DNA of 64,000 nt. It comes from Gammaproteobacteria bacterium (GTDB lineage: Bacteria; Pseudomonadota; Gammaproteobacteria; Steroidobacterales; JABDKV01). Where the stretch lies: the NCBI GenBank assembly GCA_029862165.1, contig JAOTXU010000018.1, forward strand, positions 1-64,000, read 5' to 3'. The position numbers and the translations under genes are program-made. The notes beneath the pieces were generated by a model. That model was not told the origin of the DNA. It was given only the letters and a program-made list of their open reading frames with translations, and ran no database searches. Shown here piece by piece: positions 42,545-51,024 of this stretch (position 1 is its first letter; each line of letters starts with the position of its first letter).

Positions 42545-43912
42545 ATGACAGTTCAAAATGGAATGGTGCTGCTTCTTGTTTTGGTGTTGGCCGGCTGCAG
42601 CCGCGATACAAACGAAGAGCCAACCCAGCCCTTTGCATCAACCTACACGCCACTAAAGTCAGTTACCACGGTGATCCGGGGCGCCACGGTCCTGACCGGA
42701 ACTGGTGAGCTGATCGAGAACGCATCTTTGCTGATGTCCGATGGGCGTATCAAGGCGATCGGCACAAAGCTTCGCGTACCGCGCAGCGCGACTGAGATTG
42801 ACGCAGATGGTAAATGGGTGACGCCCGGCATTATCGACGTCCATTCACACCTCGGAGTTTATCCATCCCCCGATGTCCAGTCACATTCGGACGGCAATGA
42901 GGCTACCGCGCCGGTAACCGCGGATGTCTGGGCCGAGCATTCCATCTGGCCGCAAGATCCCGGTTTCGCAGCAGCACTGGCCGGTGGAGTTACCAGCCTG
43001 CAGATATTGCCGGGTTCGGCCAATCTCATCGGTGGGCGCGGTGTGGTGGTCAAGAATGTTGCCTCCCGGACTATGCAAGACATGAAGTTTCCGGGTGCGC
43101 CCCATACCTTGAAGATGGCCTGTGGCGAGAATCCCAAGCGAGTGTATGGCGACCGGAACTCCGCCCCATCGACACGAATGGGAAACGTTTCCGCGTATCG
43201 TCAGGCTTGGGCCAAGGCAGAATCCTATCGGCGCAAGTGGGACGCCTATGAAGAAAACGGCGGCGAGCAACCAGATCGTGATTTGCAGCTCGAAACGCTC
43301 GCCGAAGTATTGCGTGGAAAGATTTCCGTGCATAACCATTGCTACCGTGCTGACGAAATGGCGATCATGCTCGATATTGCGAAAGAGTTTGGTTACAAGG
43401 TCACCGCCTTCCATCATGCGACCGAAGCCTACAAGATAGCGGATCTCCTGGCAGAGAATGGCACCTGCGCAGCAATGTGGGCCGACTGGTGGGGTTTTAA
43501 GCTGGAAGCCTACGATGCAATACGTGAAAACGTTGCACTCGTGGAAAAAGCCGGTGCGTGTACAATCGTGCACTCCGATTCAGACATTGGCATTCAGCGC
43601 CTTAATCAGGAAGCCGCCAAGGCAATGGCCGCGGGCTGGCGTGTCGGCCTCGATATCCGTCCGGAACAGGCGATCAACTGGATAACTTCAAATCCTGCAC
43701 GGGCATTGGGTATAGCCGAACAAACCGGTACGCTCGAAGAAGGGAAAAACGCCGATGTCGTGATCTGGGACGGTGACCCCTTCAGTGTCTATACCCACGC
43801 TGAGAAGGTGTATGTTGATGGCGCACTGGTTTATGACCGTCTCGACCCTGCGGTGCAACCGGTCTCCGATTTTTCGCTTGGTACACGAGATGATACCGGG
43901 GGACAGCCATGA
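42545..43912 (+). CDS. Amidohydrolase, imidazolonepropionase-like, lipoprotein
   Basis: The 455-residue protein has a lipoprotein signal MTVQNGMVLLLVLVLAGC (Cys 18). It is a TIM-barrel amidohydrolase with metal ligands present: HxH in GIIDVHSHLGVY, His in ISVHNHCY, His in TAFHHATEAY, Asp in IVHSDSDIG. The beta-sandwich is split between the N-terminus (RGATVLTGTGE) and C-terminus (GKNADVVIWDGDPF). Likely periplasmic, acting on small amide or peptide-like substrates. Its stop overlaps the start of a homologue that has lost these ligands (43909-43912). Confidence 0.92.
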   Translation: MTVQNGMVLLLVLVLAGCSRDTNEEPTQPFASTYTPLKSVTTVIRGATVLTGTGELIENASLLMSDGRIKAIGTKLRVPRSATEIDADGKWVTPGIIDVHSHLGVYPSPDVQSHSDGNEATAPVTADVWAEHSIWPQDPGFAAALAGGVTSLQILPGSANLIGGRGVVVKNVASRTMQDMKFPGAPHTLKMACGENPKRVYGDRNSAPSTRMGNVSAYRQAWAKAESYRRKWDAYEENGGEQPDRDLQLETLAEVLRGKISVHNHCYRADEMAIMLDIAKEFGYKVTAFHHATEAYKIADLLAENGTCAAMWADWWGFKLEAYDAIRENVALVEKAGACTIVHSDSDIGIQRLNQEAAKAMAAGWRVGLDIRPEQAINWITSNPARALGIAEQTGTLEEGKNADVVIWDGDPFSVYTHAEKVYVDGALVYDRLDPAVQPVSDFSLGTRDDTGGQP

Positions 43913-45192
43913 CACTGGTACGTAGTGCGTTGTGTTGGCTGTTTTTCATTGCCGCCGCCCACGCAGAGACTGTCATGATCAAAAACGTGACGATCCATAC
44001 CCTGGGCCCGCTGGGCACAATAACAAATGGCGCGGTGTTGATTGAAGATGGAATCATCGGCGGGTTTGGCATTGACGTTGAAGTTCCCGCCAATACCCGC
44101 GTGATCATCACCGAGGCTGGTGTCGTGACGCCTGGTATTTACGATCCCTACAGCTATCTGGGGATCGAGGAGATTAACCTGGTGGAAGAAACGGTAGATG
44201 GCAGGCAGAGTGGTTCGCGATTTACGGCATCCTTCGATGTCGTGCCGGCGATTAATCCCCGATCCACACTGTTGCCGATCAGTCGCATCGAAGGTATTAC
44301 CCATGCCATGGCCGCACCACAGCCAGAATGGAGCGATGCGCATCTGATCAGCGGACTCGGTGCTGTGATCAATCTCGGCGGGACCGACGACTACCTGGTT
44401 AAAGGTGGTGCGGCTTTGTTCGTCCAGCTCGGTGAGGGCGGCGCCGCCAGCGTGCATGGATCGCGCAGCGCTGCCGTTCTGGCATTGCGTGAAGCACTTG
44501 AGGACGCACGTGACTATGACAGGCATCGTAACGCTTATGACGAGGGCAGAAGACGCGATTATTCGGTTGGACGATACGACCTGGAAGCACTGCAAGGCGT
44601 GCTCAACCGGGAAATTCCCATTGTGGTTTCAGTCAATCGCGCGAGCGATATTGAGCTAGTCCTGGAACTGGCCGAGCAAGAAGACTTGTGGCTGATCGTT
44701 AACGGCGGTGCCGAGGCCTGGATGGTGGCAGATCGTTTGGACGCCGCTGGCGTGGCGGTAATCCTGGACCCAACACGGAATCTTCCGGAACATTTTGAAT
44801 CGCTCAATGCGACTTTGCAGTCTGCCGCCAGGCTGCATGAGGCCGGCGTGAAAATTGCTTTTTCAATTTCGGATTCGCATAACTCGCGTAACCTGCGGCA
44901 ACTTGCGGGTAATGCGGTGGCGAATGGTTTGCCGTGGATCGAGGGCTTGCGGGCAATTACGGCAACACCGGCGTCGTTATATGGACCAGAAGACGGAATA
45001 GGCGTGCTGCAGATCGGCAGGCCCGCCAATCTGGTTGTCTGGAGTGGCGATCCACTGGAAGTGACCACCTATCCAAGCCACGTGTTTATTGATGGCGAGT
45101 CGATGTCGATGCAGAGTCGCCAGACTTTGCTGCGCGATCGATATATGGAACTGGACGACGACACACCACCCGCATACCGGCCGATTCAATGA
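43909..45192 (+). CDS. Amidohydrolase-like protein lacking metal ligands (pseudoenzyme)
   Basis: The 427-residue protein has a Sec signal (LCWLFFIAAAHA) and the same fold and order of elements as the upstream amidohydrolase (VIITEAGVVTPGIYDP, GIGVLQIGRPANLVVWSGDP). However the HxH is PYSYLG, the HNH segment reads VSVNRASD, the FHH segment reads IVNGGAEAW, and the HSDSD segment is replaced by FSISDSHN. All usual metal-binding positions are altered, so hydrolysis is unlikely. ATGA overlaps on both sides (43909-43912 and 45189-45192) couple it to the active homologue and a GNAT gene; a heteromeric regulatory partner is my inference. Confidence 0.88.
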   Translation: MTLVRSALCWLFFIAAAHAETVMIKNVTIHTLGPLGTITNGAVLIEDGIIGGFGIDVEVPANTRVIITEAGVVTPGIYDPYSYLGIEEINLVEETVDGRQSGSRFTASFDVVPAINPRSTLLPISRIEGITHAMAAPQPEWSDAHLISGLGAVINLGGTDDYLVKGGAALFVQLGEGGAASVHGSRSAAVLALREALEDARDYDRHRNAYDEGRRRDYSVGRYDLEALQGVLNREIPIVVSVNRASDIELVLELAEQEDLWLIVNGGAEAWMVADRLDAAGVAVILDPTRNLPEHFESLNATLQSAARLHEAGVKIAFSISDSHNSRNLRQLAGNAVANGLPWIEGLRAITATPASLYGPEDGIGVLQIGRPANLVVWSGDPLEVTTYPSHVFIDGESMSMQSRQTLLRDRYMELDDDTPPAYRPIQ

Positions 45193-45671
45193 CCGCAACC
45201 GCTCTAACATTGCGGCTCGCAGTTCCCCAGGACGCCGAACTGATCGCAGCGATGTCGCGCAGCTTTGTGGAAGACGGACTGCGCTGGACCTGGCGCCCCG
45301 GCAAAGTGGGCCGGCAAATCGCACAACGCGACACGGTTGTGCTGGTCGCGTTGGATGGGCGGCATCTCGTGGGTTTTGCAATCATGCATTATGGGGATGA
45401 ATCTGCGCACCTCAATCTGCTTGCTGTGCATCCCGAATACCGTTTAACGGGGGTTGGTCGGAGGATGGTCAGGTGGCTGGAGAAGAGCGCACGGGTATCC
45501 GGTGTTTTTTCGATATCACTCGAAGTGCGTGCGGCCAATACGGGCGCTCGTCATTTTTATGAAACGCTCGGTTACTGCGAAACCGCGCGTTTGCATAGCT
45601 ATTATCAGGGCATTGAGGACGCGGTACGTATGCAAACCGACCTTAGCGTTGACCCTAATAATTGGGGCTGA
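45189..45671 (+). CDS. GNAT family N-acetyltransferase (RimI-like)
   Basis: The 160-residue protein shows GNAT motif A: LNLLAVHPEYRLTGVGRRMVRWLEK (acetyl-CoA pyrophosphate loop with R/TGVGR), motif B SISLEVRAANTGARHFYETLGY. Substrate unknown; RimI-like and amino-group transferases share these. No signal peptide, so cytosolic, unlike its operon neighbours. It is linked by ATGA to the pseudo-amidohydrolase gene and its end overlaps the next gene's TTG start. Confidence 0.9.
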   Translation: MTATALTLRLAVPQDAELIAAMSRSFVEDGLRWTWRPGKVGRQIAQRDTVVLVALDGRHLVGFAIMHYGDESAHLNLLAVHPEYRLTGVGRRMVRWLEKSARVSGVFSISLEVRAANTGARHFYETLGYCETARLHSYYQGIEDAVRMQTDLSVDPNNWG

Positions 45672-47083
45672 GTGTAGTAGTTTTGCCGCGAATTGGAATT
45701 TTTCTCGTTTTTCTTGTGGCAACGCCAGTCGTGGCTGGTGTCCTTGACGATGTTGGGTTTACGCGTCTGAAGTCTGAGCTGGGCGAGCGCCTGCCGACTG
45801 GCAAAGGAATAAGCGTCGCACAGGTCGAATCCTCAATGACGGTGGACCACGACGGTGACAACGCAACCGCGGCAATCCCGACGTGGATGCCCGATTCGGG
45901 TCATCGTGGCCTGCAGTCCACCGTAGTCATCGACGCATCCGGGGCACCCGATGGCGTCTATTCGGGTCATGCCACGGCGGTTGCACGGAGAATTATCGGT
46001 CGTGATCTGGGCATGGTGACTGAGCTTGATCACCTAGCGACCTTTGCTGTCACAAACTGGATCGGTTGGGGGTTCTTGCGTACGGGCAATAGAGTGGCCC
46101 CTGATCCACAACGATTTCGCGTCGTGAATCACAGTTGGGCATCCGACAGTCGTCACACACAGGTCCTGCGTCGTAGCGACTGGTTAACGGACCGTGCAGA
46201 GCTTATCCAGGTCGTTGGTGTACGCAACGCGGCAGGAAAGGAAAATTCGGCATTTATGGCCGCGCTGGTCAACGCCGTTGTCGTTGGCCGCAGCGATGGT
46301 CAGCACAGCACAGGCACACCTGCGATAGACAAAATCTATATGCGCGGAAGAACTCGGCCACATCTGGTTGCCCCACTCAAAACCGGTAGTGCCGCAGCAC
46401 CCACTGTGACTTCGGCTGTAATTTTATTGTTGAGTGCCGCGGGAGACCAGGCGCTGTCCACGCGCCCTGATCGGGCCGGTAACCGAATTGATTTACGGAT
46501 CTACGACGCCGGCCGTTCGGAAGTAATACGCGCGGTGCTGATGGCGAGCGCGGATCGTAAGACCGATAACAGTGCCCATGGGAATATAGAATCATATCGG
46601 GGCAGTGCAGAGCATCGTAGCGACAATGGTCTGGACCATCGCTACGGCGCGGGCCAACTTAACGTGCACAATGCATGGCACATTCTCAACGCGGGGGAGC
46701 AGGAAAAATTCCTTAGGCGTTGTGGCTTCGATTACGAACCCGGTCTGGCTGCTGAGGCGAGCAAGCGATATTCGTTACCGGAAGTGAAGTCGCCGTCTGT
46801 ATTGACAGCAACATTGTCATGGAATTTATTGTTTCCTTCGGGGAGTTCGACCCGTTTTGATGTTAGCGCTGTCCTGAACGATCTTGATCTCAGTCTTTAC
46901 GAGGTCACCGATGCCGGGCAGAAGTTGTTGCAGGCCTCTACCAGTCGTATGGACACAACAGAAACGATTCACGCAACGATAATGCCGGGCAAGCGTTACC
47001 GCATGACCGTCAGCCGGCTGGACGACGGATCAGCGACACAGGATTTTGCGGTTGCCTGGCAGCTCGCTGACGGGCAGCTCTAG
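45662..47083 (+). CDS. Subtilase-like (S8) exported protein with altered catalytic Asp
   Basis: The 473-residue protein has a hydrophobic signal (GIFLVFLVATPVVAG). An S8 pattern is visible: GKGISVAQVESSM (strand that normally ends in catalytic Asp; here Glu 56), SGHATAVARRIIG (catalytic His 103), VVNHSWAS, and KTGSAAAPTVTSAV with Ser 243 in the GTSxAAP position. After the catalytic domain, SVLTATLSWNLLFPSGSSTRFDVS begins a jelly-roll/P-domain-like module. It could be a weak protease or a binding protein. TTG at 45662 overlaps the GNAT gene; TTG at 45683 is an alternative start. Confidence 0.72.
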   Translation: MGLSVVVLPRIGIFLVFLVATPVVAGVLDDVGFTRLKSELGERLPTGKGISVAQVESSMTVDHDGDNATAAIPTWMPDSGHRGLQSTVVIDASGAPDGVYSGHATAVARRIIGRDLGMVTELDHLATFAVTNWIGWGFLRTGNRVAPDPQRFRVVNHSWASDSRHTQVLRRSDWLTDRAELIQVVGVRNAAGKENSAFMAALVNAVVVGRSDGQHSTGTPAIDKIYMRGRTRPHLVAPLKTGSAAAPTVTSAVILLLSAAGDQALSTRPDRAGNRIDLRIYDAGRSEVIRAVLMASADRKTDNSAHGNIESYRGSAEHRSDNGLDHRYGAGQLNVHNAWHILNAGEQEKFLRRCGFDYEPGLAAEASKRYSLPEVKSPSVLTATLSWNLLFPSGSSTRFDVSAVLNDLDLSLYEVTDAGQKLLQASTSRMDTTETIHATIMPGKRYRMTVSRLDDGSATQDFAVAWQLADGQL

Positions 47084-47329
47084 CAGTCGACCGGCTCAAT
47101 GGCCCCTGCCGTTCGTACGGTGGCAAGGGATGAAAGCAGCGGAAACCGGGCGAAAACGAGGTAAAAAAGACACTCTGGGGCTGTGAGAGCCAGTGGACGG
47201 ACCCGACCAGGGGGCGGCCGGTGTAGCAGTCATACGGGCACGGAAGTGGCAGTCAGACTCCGACAGTCACTCCGGGTTAGAATAACGGTACGCGATCTGA
47301 TTCGTAACGAAAATCAAGGAGTCTGCACT

Positions 47330-48355
47330 TTGCGATTTGCAGCATTAGTAATATGCGTGGTGCTGTCCGGCACCGCGATGGGAGAGGACAATCGGACATT
47401 GTCTGGCGCGGCAATGGCACAGGGCAATCTTGCATTATCCAGTGCGCCGATTGCACAGGACAATCTTGCATTATCCAGTGCTCCGATCGCACAGGACAAT
47501 CTGGCGGCCGAAATCGATTCGTTTTGTCAGCGTGTAGACAGGAAACTCAGCTCGGTCAATCGTCGCGAATGTGTTCGAATCGGCTTGCTTGATAGCGGCG
47601 CCGATTCCTTCAAAGCCACGCCGCTTTTTTACAAAGATTTCGGATCAGAAGACGAGTCTGCTACACGTGTATTACTGGTCGGTGGCATACATGGCGATGA
47701 ATATAGTTCAGTCAGTATCGTCTTTAAGTGGCTCGCGATGCTCGAGGAAGATCTTGGAGAGCGTTTTCACTGGCGGGTGGTTCCTGTACTGAACCCGGAC
47801 GGCCTGCTTAGGCCGCCACGTATGTCGCAACGCATGAATGCCAACGGCGTTGACCTAAACAGAAATTTTCCAACACCCGATTGGGAAGCAAAGGCTTTCA
47901 AGTACTGGGTTAATCGCGCCAGAAAAAACAAACGGCGTTATCCGGGCCCGGCACCGCTGAGCGAACCTGAAACTGCGTGGCTCGTGCAACAGATAGAAAC
48001 TTTCCAACCGCATGCAGTGGTTTCTGTGCATGCACCGCACGGTGTTGTCGATTTCGATGGCCCACGTGTGCCACCAGAGCAGTTAGGCCCGTTGGAGCTG
48101 AGATTATTGGGTACTTACCCCGGTTCAATGGGACGTTATATCGGAATACACAAGGGTATTCCGCTGTTGACGCTGGAACTCGAGAGTGCTTTTGGAATGC
48201 CCGCGCAGAACGAGGTCTATGCCATCTGGTATGACATGCTTGGGTGGCTGCACGAAAAGATCGCATTGCCCCTCAAACTGGCGGAAGAAACAGAGCATCG
48301 CGTTCCAGCGATGGATATCATGCGTATGCGCTCGGATCCCGACAACGAGGGATAA
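47330..48355 (+). CDS. M14 metallocarboxypeptidase, MpaA-like murein peptide amidase
   Basis: TTG at 47330 with AAGGAG 7 bases upstream is the start; it yields a signal peptide (LRFAALVICVVLSGTAMG). Just after it come three 12-residue repeats (NLALSSAPIAQD type). The M14 domain has zinc ligands in GGIHGDEYSS and VSVHAPHG, NANGVDLNRNFP (substrate-binding Asn-Arg), and catalytic Glu in LTLELESAF. The short LNRNFP...PGSMGRYIG form resembles E. coli MpaA, which cleaves gamma-D-Glu-Dap in murein peptides. Here it is exported, so a periplasmic murein or dipeptide role is likely (inference). Confidence 0.88.
   Translation: MRFAALVICVVLSGTAMGEDNRTLSGAAMAQGNLALSSAPIAQDNLALSSAPIAQDNLAAEIDSFCQRVDRKLSSVNRRECVRIGLLDSGADSFKATPLFYKDFGSEDESATRVLLVGGIHGDEYSSVSIVFKWLAMLEEDLGERFHWRVVPVLNPDGLLRPPRMSQRMNANGVDLNRNFPTPDWEAKAFKYWVNRARKNKRRYPGPAPLSEPETAWLVQQIETFQPHAVVSVHAPHGVVDFDGPRVPPEQLGPLELRLLGTYPGSMGRYIGIHKGIPLLTLELESAFGMPAQNEVYAIWYDMLGWLHEKIALPLKLAEETEHRVPAMDIMRMRSDPDNEG
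47389..47496. repeat. Three 36-bp tandem repeats in the M14 gene
   Basis: Units 47389-47424, 47425-47460 and 47461-47496. The last two differ at 2 positions; the first is diverged. They encode 12-residue units just after the signal peptide, so unit number could vary without breaking the frame. Confidence 0.85.
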
Positions 48356-48374
48356 TTCGCGGACCAATTTCCGT

Positions 48375-49118
48375 ATGGACATAGCAGGCCGGTTTTTCGC
48401 CCATGGTTCCGCATTCCTTGCACCGGTTTTGTATGTGCAGGGGCTCTATACGCGCGCCAAAATTGCCAAGTTGCCGGAGGCAGGCGGCCCTCGCGAGGGT
48501 ACGGTTGCGGGCGATGCGAACCTACTGCGTTTGTTGTTGATGGGCGAATCGACTGCAGCGGGTGTTGGCGCGGCCGACCACAACGAAGGTCTCGCCGGAC
48601 AGATGGCGCGAACGGTGAACGCGATGACCGGTGCGACTGTTAATTGGCAGGTACACGCGTCGAACGGGCTGACAGCCGCTGGTCTGCGATCGAGTCTTGG
48701 TGAACTGGCCACAGATACACGACCCGATCTAATCGTCATTGTGCTGGGTGCCAATGATGTATTTCGCTTGCAGGGGCCGATGAAGTGGGAGAAAGATCTA
48801 CGCGCCCTGGTCGACACGATACGCGAGCAGTGTGGGTTCGCACCGGTCATGCTCAGCGCAATGCCGCCAATTGGCGAGTTTCCCGCTTTACCGCAACCGA
48901 TGCGCAGTGTCCTGAGTTTGCGCGCGCAGCTGCTGGATGATGCAACCGACCGTCTCGCGGGAAAAATGGCAGGGGTCCATTTCGTGCCCTTGTTTGTGGA
49001 AGAAGACCCTTCAGGATTGTTTTCCGAAGACGGCATACATCCCTCTCCGACTTGCTACGCACGTTGGGGTCGGCATATTGCCGAGGCTTCTGTCGATCAT
49101 CTGCCGCGCCGCGGGTGA
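48375..49118 (+). CDS. SGNH/GDSL-family hydrolase
   Basis: The 247-residue protein has block I LRLLLMGESTAAGVGA (Ser nucleophile in GES rather than GDS), block III VLGANDVF and block V DGIHPSPTCY with the catalytic Asp-His pair. SGNH enzymes hydrolyse esters on lipids, glycans or peptidoglycan. The N-terminus (MDIAGRFFAHGSAFLAPVLYVQGLYTRAK) is a probable membrane anchor. ATG at 48375 is 19 bases after the M14 stop, same operon. The GES form is seen in some family branches and should be active. Confidence 0.85.
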   Translation: MDIAGRFFAHGSAFLAPVLYVQGLYTRAKIAKLPEAGGPREGTVAGDANLLRLLLMGESTAAGVGAADHNEGLAGQMARTVNAMTGATVNWQVHASNGLTAAGLRSSLGELATDTRPDLIVIVLGANDVFRLQGPMKWEKDLRALVDTIREQCGFAPVMLSAMPPIGEFPALPQPMRSVLSLRAQLLDDATDRLAGKMAGVHFVPLFVEEDPSGLFSEDGIHPSPTCYARWGRHIAEASVDHLPRRG

Positions 49119-49139
49119 ACCTGTCGCTATTGCCTGCTC

Positions 49140-50978
49140 GTGACTGAGCAAGCGGCTAAGCCGCCAGGCCCGGCAGCAAACCGTTTTCTGGGCGTATTTC
49201 GTTACAGCCGCCGGGCGCTGGAGCTGGTGTGGAGCACCAGCCCACGGCTTGCGCTGGTACTCGCCGTATTCACATTGATCGCCGGTGTCCTGCCTGCTGC
49301 TGCTGCGTGGGTAGGTCAACTGATCGTTGACGGCGTGGTCGCCGCGATGGCGATGTATTCCGACGGCTCCGATGCCGGTATCGGCGCCGTGTTGAAATTT
49401 GTCGCGTTGGAGGCGCTGATCGTAATTGCGATAACCGGTGCGCAACGCGGCATTTCTGCCTGTCAATCGCTGTTACGCGCATTGCTTGGGCGACGTGTCA
49501 ACATAATGATCTTGCAGAAGGCCCTGACCTTGAGTTTGTCTCATTTTGAGGACTCAGAGTTTTACGACAAGCTAACGCGAGCTCGCAGAGAGGCATCCAG
49601 TCGTCCGCTGAGCCTGGTAAAACGCACGTTTGGGTTGGTACAGAACGCCATTTCTCTGACCAGCTACGCGATTTTGCTTGTGCGTTTTTCGCCCTGGGCG
49701 GTGCTGGTGCTCGGGCTGGCGGGCTTACCGGCTTTTGTTGCGGAAGCAAAGTTTTCTGGCGATGCGTTCCGCCTATTCCGTTGGCGTTCACCGGATACTC
49801 GTCGGCAGATGTACCTGGAAATGGTGTTGGCACGCGAGGACAGCGCAAAAGAGGTCAAACTCTTTCAGCTTGGACCGCTGCTGCTCGATCGCTACAACCG
49901 GTTGTACGAAAAACTATATGCAGAAGACCGGGCACTAACGCTGCGTCGAGATACGTGGGGCTTCATACTCGGTCTGATCAGCACGGCCGCTTTTTATGGG
50001 GCGTATGCCTGGATTGCCATCGAGACGGTGCGCGGCACGATCAGTCTCGGTGAGATGACAATGTATCTGCTGTTGTTCCGGCAGGGCCAGTCCGCCGTCG
50101 CTGCAGCATTGCAAGCAATCAGCGGTATGTATGAAGACAATCTGTACTTATCAACGCTGTACGAATATCTGGAACAAGAGCTACCGGAAAGTAGTGGTAC
50201 AGAAATCACTGGACCGGTGCCAGGCGACGGTGTTCGTTTTGATGACGTAAGTTTTAGCTATCGCGACGCTACCGAACCGGCAGTTAGTAATATCAGTTTC
50301 CATCTGCGTCCGGGCGAGAGTCTTGCCCTGGTCGGGGAAAACGGTGCCGGAAAAACCACCTTGGTAAAACTACTCACCCGCTTGTACGAACCGGATTCGG
50401 GAACGATCACGCTCGATGGCCGCAATCTGAATGAGTGGGATGTCGTTACGCTGCGCAAGCGCGTGGGCGTGATATTTCAGGACTTCGGGCGCTATCAGTT
50501 TCCGGTCGGCGAAAATATCGGTCTGGGCGATGTCCGGCATTTCAACGATGAGACGCGTTGGCGCGAAGCGGCAGAGAAGGGGCTTGCGGCCCCGTTTATC
50601 CAGGAGATGCCGGAAGGTTACGCCACCCAACTGGGGCGCTGGTTTGCTGGCGGTCGGGAGCTGTCCGGTGGTCAGTGGCAGAAAATCGCCTTGTCCCGCG
50701 CATTCATGCGCAGCGAGGCCGACATACTCGTTCTGGACGAGCCGACAGCAACCATGGATGCGGCCGCCGAGGCAGAGGTCTTCGATCACTTTCGGCGCCT
50801 GAGCAAGAACCGAATCGCGATACTCATCTCGCACCGCTTTTCGACCGTGCGTATGGCGGATCAGATCCTGGTGTTAGAGAAAAGCCGTATCGTCGAGCGC
50901 GGCAGCCATGAAGAGCTGATGCGTCAGCGCGGGCGCTATGCCCGGCTGTTCGAACTGCAGGCACGTGGCTATCGCTAG
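49140..50978 (+). CDS. ABC exporter, fused permease-ATPase
   Basis: The 612-residue half-transporter has a six-helix exporter domain (residues ~30-320) and a C-terminal ATPase with Walker A GENGAGKTTL, Q-loop IFQDFGRY, signature LSGGQWQK, Walker B ILVLDEPTATMD and switch ISHRFSTVR. It would work as a homodimer. Similar transporters export lipids, peptides or glycolipids. GTG start at 49140, 21 bases after the SGNH gene, so probably in the same operon. Confidence 0.9.
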   Translation: MTEQAAKPPGPAANRFLGVFRYSRRALELVWSTSPRLALVLAVFTLIAGVLPAAAAWVGQLIVDGVVAAMAMYSDGSDAGIGAVLKFVALEALIVIAITGAQRGISACQSLLRALLGRRVNIMILQKALTLSLSHFEDSEFYDKLTRARREASSRPLSLVKRTFGLVQNAISLTSYAILLVRFSPWAVLVLGLAGLPAFVAEAKFSGDAFRLFRWRSPDTRRQMYLEMVLAREDSAKEVKLFQLGPLLLDRYNRLYEKLYAEDRALTLRRDTWGFILGLISTAAFYGAYAWIAIETVRGTISLGEMTMYLLLFRQGQSAVAAALQAISGMYEDNLYLSTLYEYLEQELPESSGTEITGPVPGDGVRFDDVSFSYRDATEPAVSNISFHLRPGESLALVGENGAGKTTLVKLLTRLYEPDSGTITLDGRNLNEWDVVTLRKRVGVIFQDFGRYQFPVGENIGLGDVRHFNDETRWREAAEKGLAAPFIQEMPEGYATQLGRWFAGGRELSGGQWQKIALSRAFMRSEADILVLDEPTATMDAAAEAEVFDHFRRLSKNRIAILISHRFSTVRMADQILVLEKSRIVERGSHEELMRQRGRYARLFELQARGYR

Positions 50979-51024
50979 CTCACGGCTACGAACAGGGACC
51001 AAAATCAGGGACAATGGTGCTCTT

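Noticed and set aside
42881-44595. Two overlapping minus-strand open frames (230 and 254 codons)
   Set aside because: Shadow of the two amidohydrolases, which have signal peptides and family motifs on the plus strand.
47183-47329. Extended N-terminus of the M14 protein
   Set aside because: The TTG at 47330 has an ideal AAGGAG and opens a signal peptide; the extension is basic and would block it.
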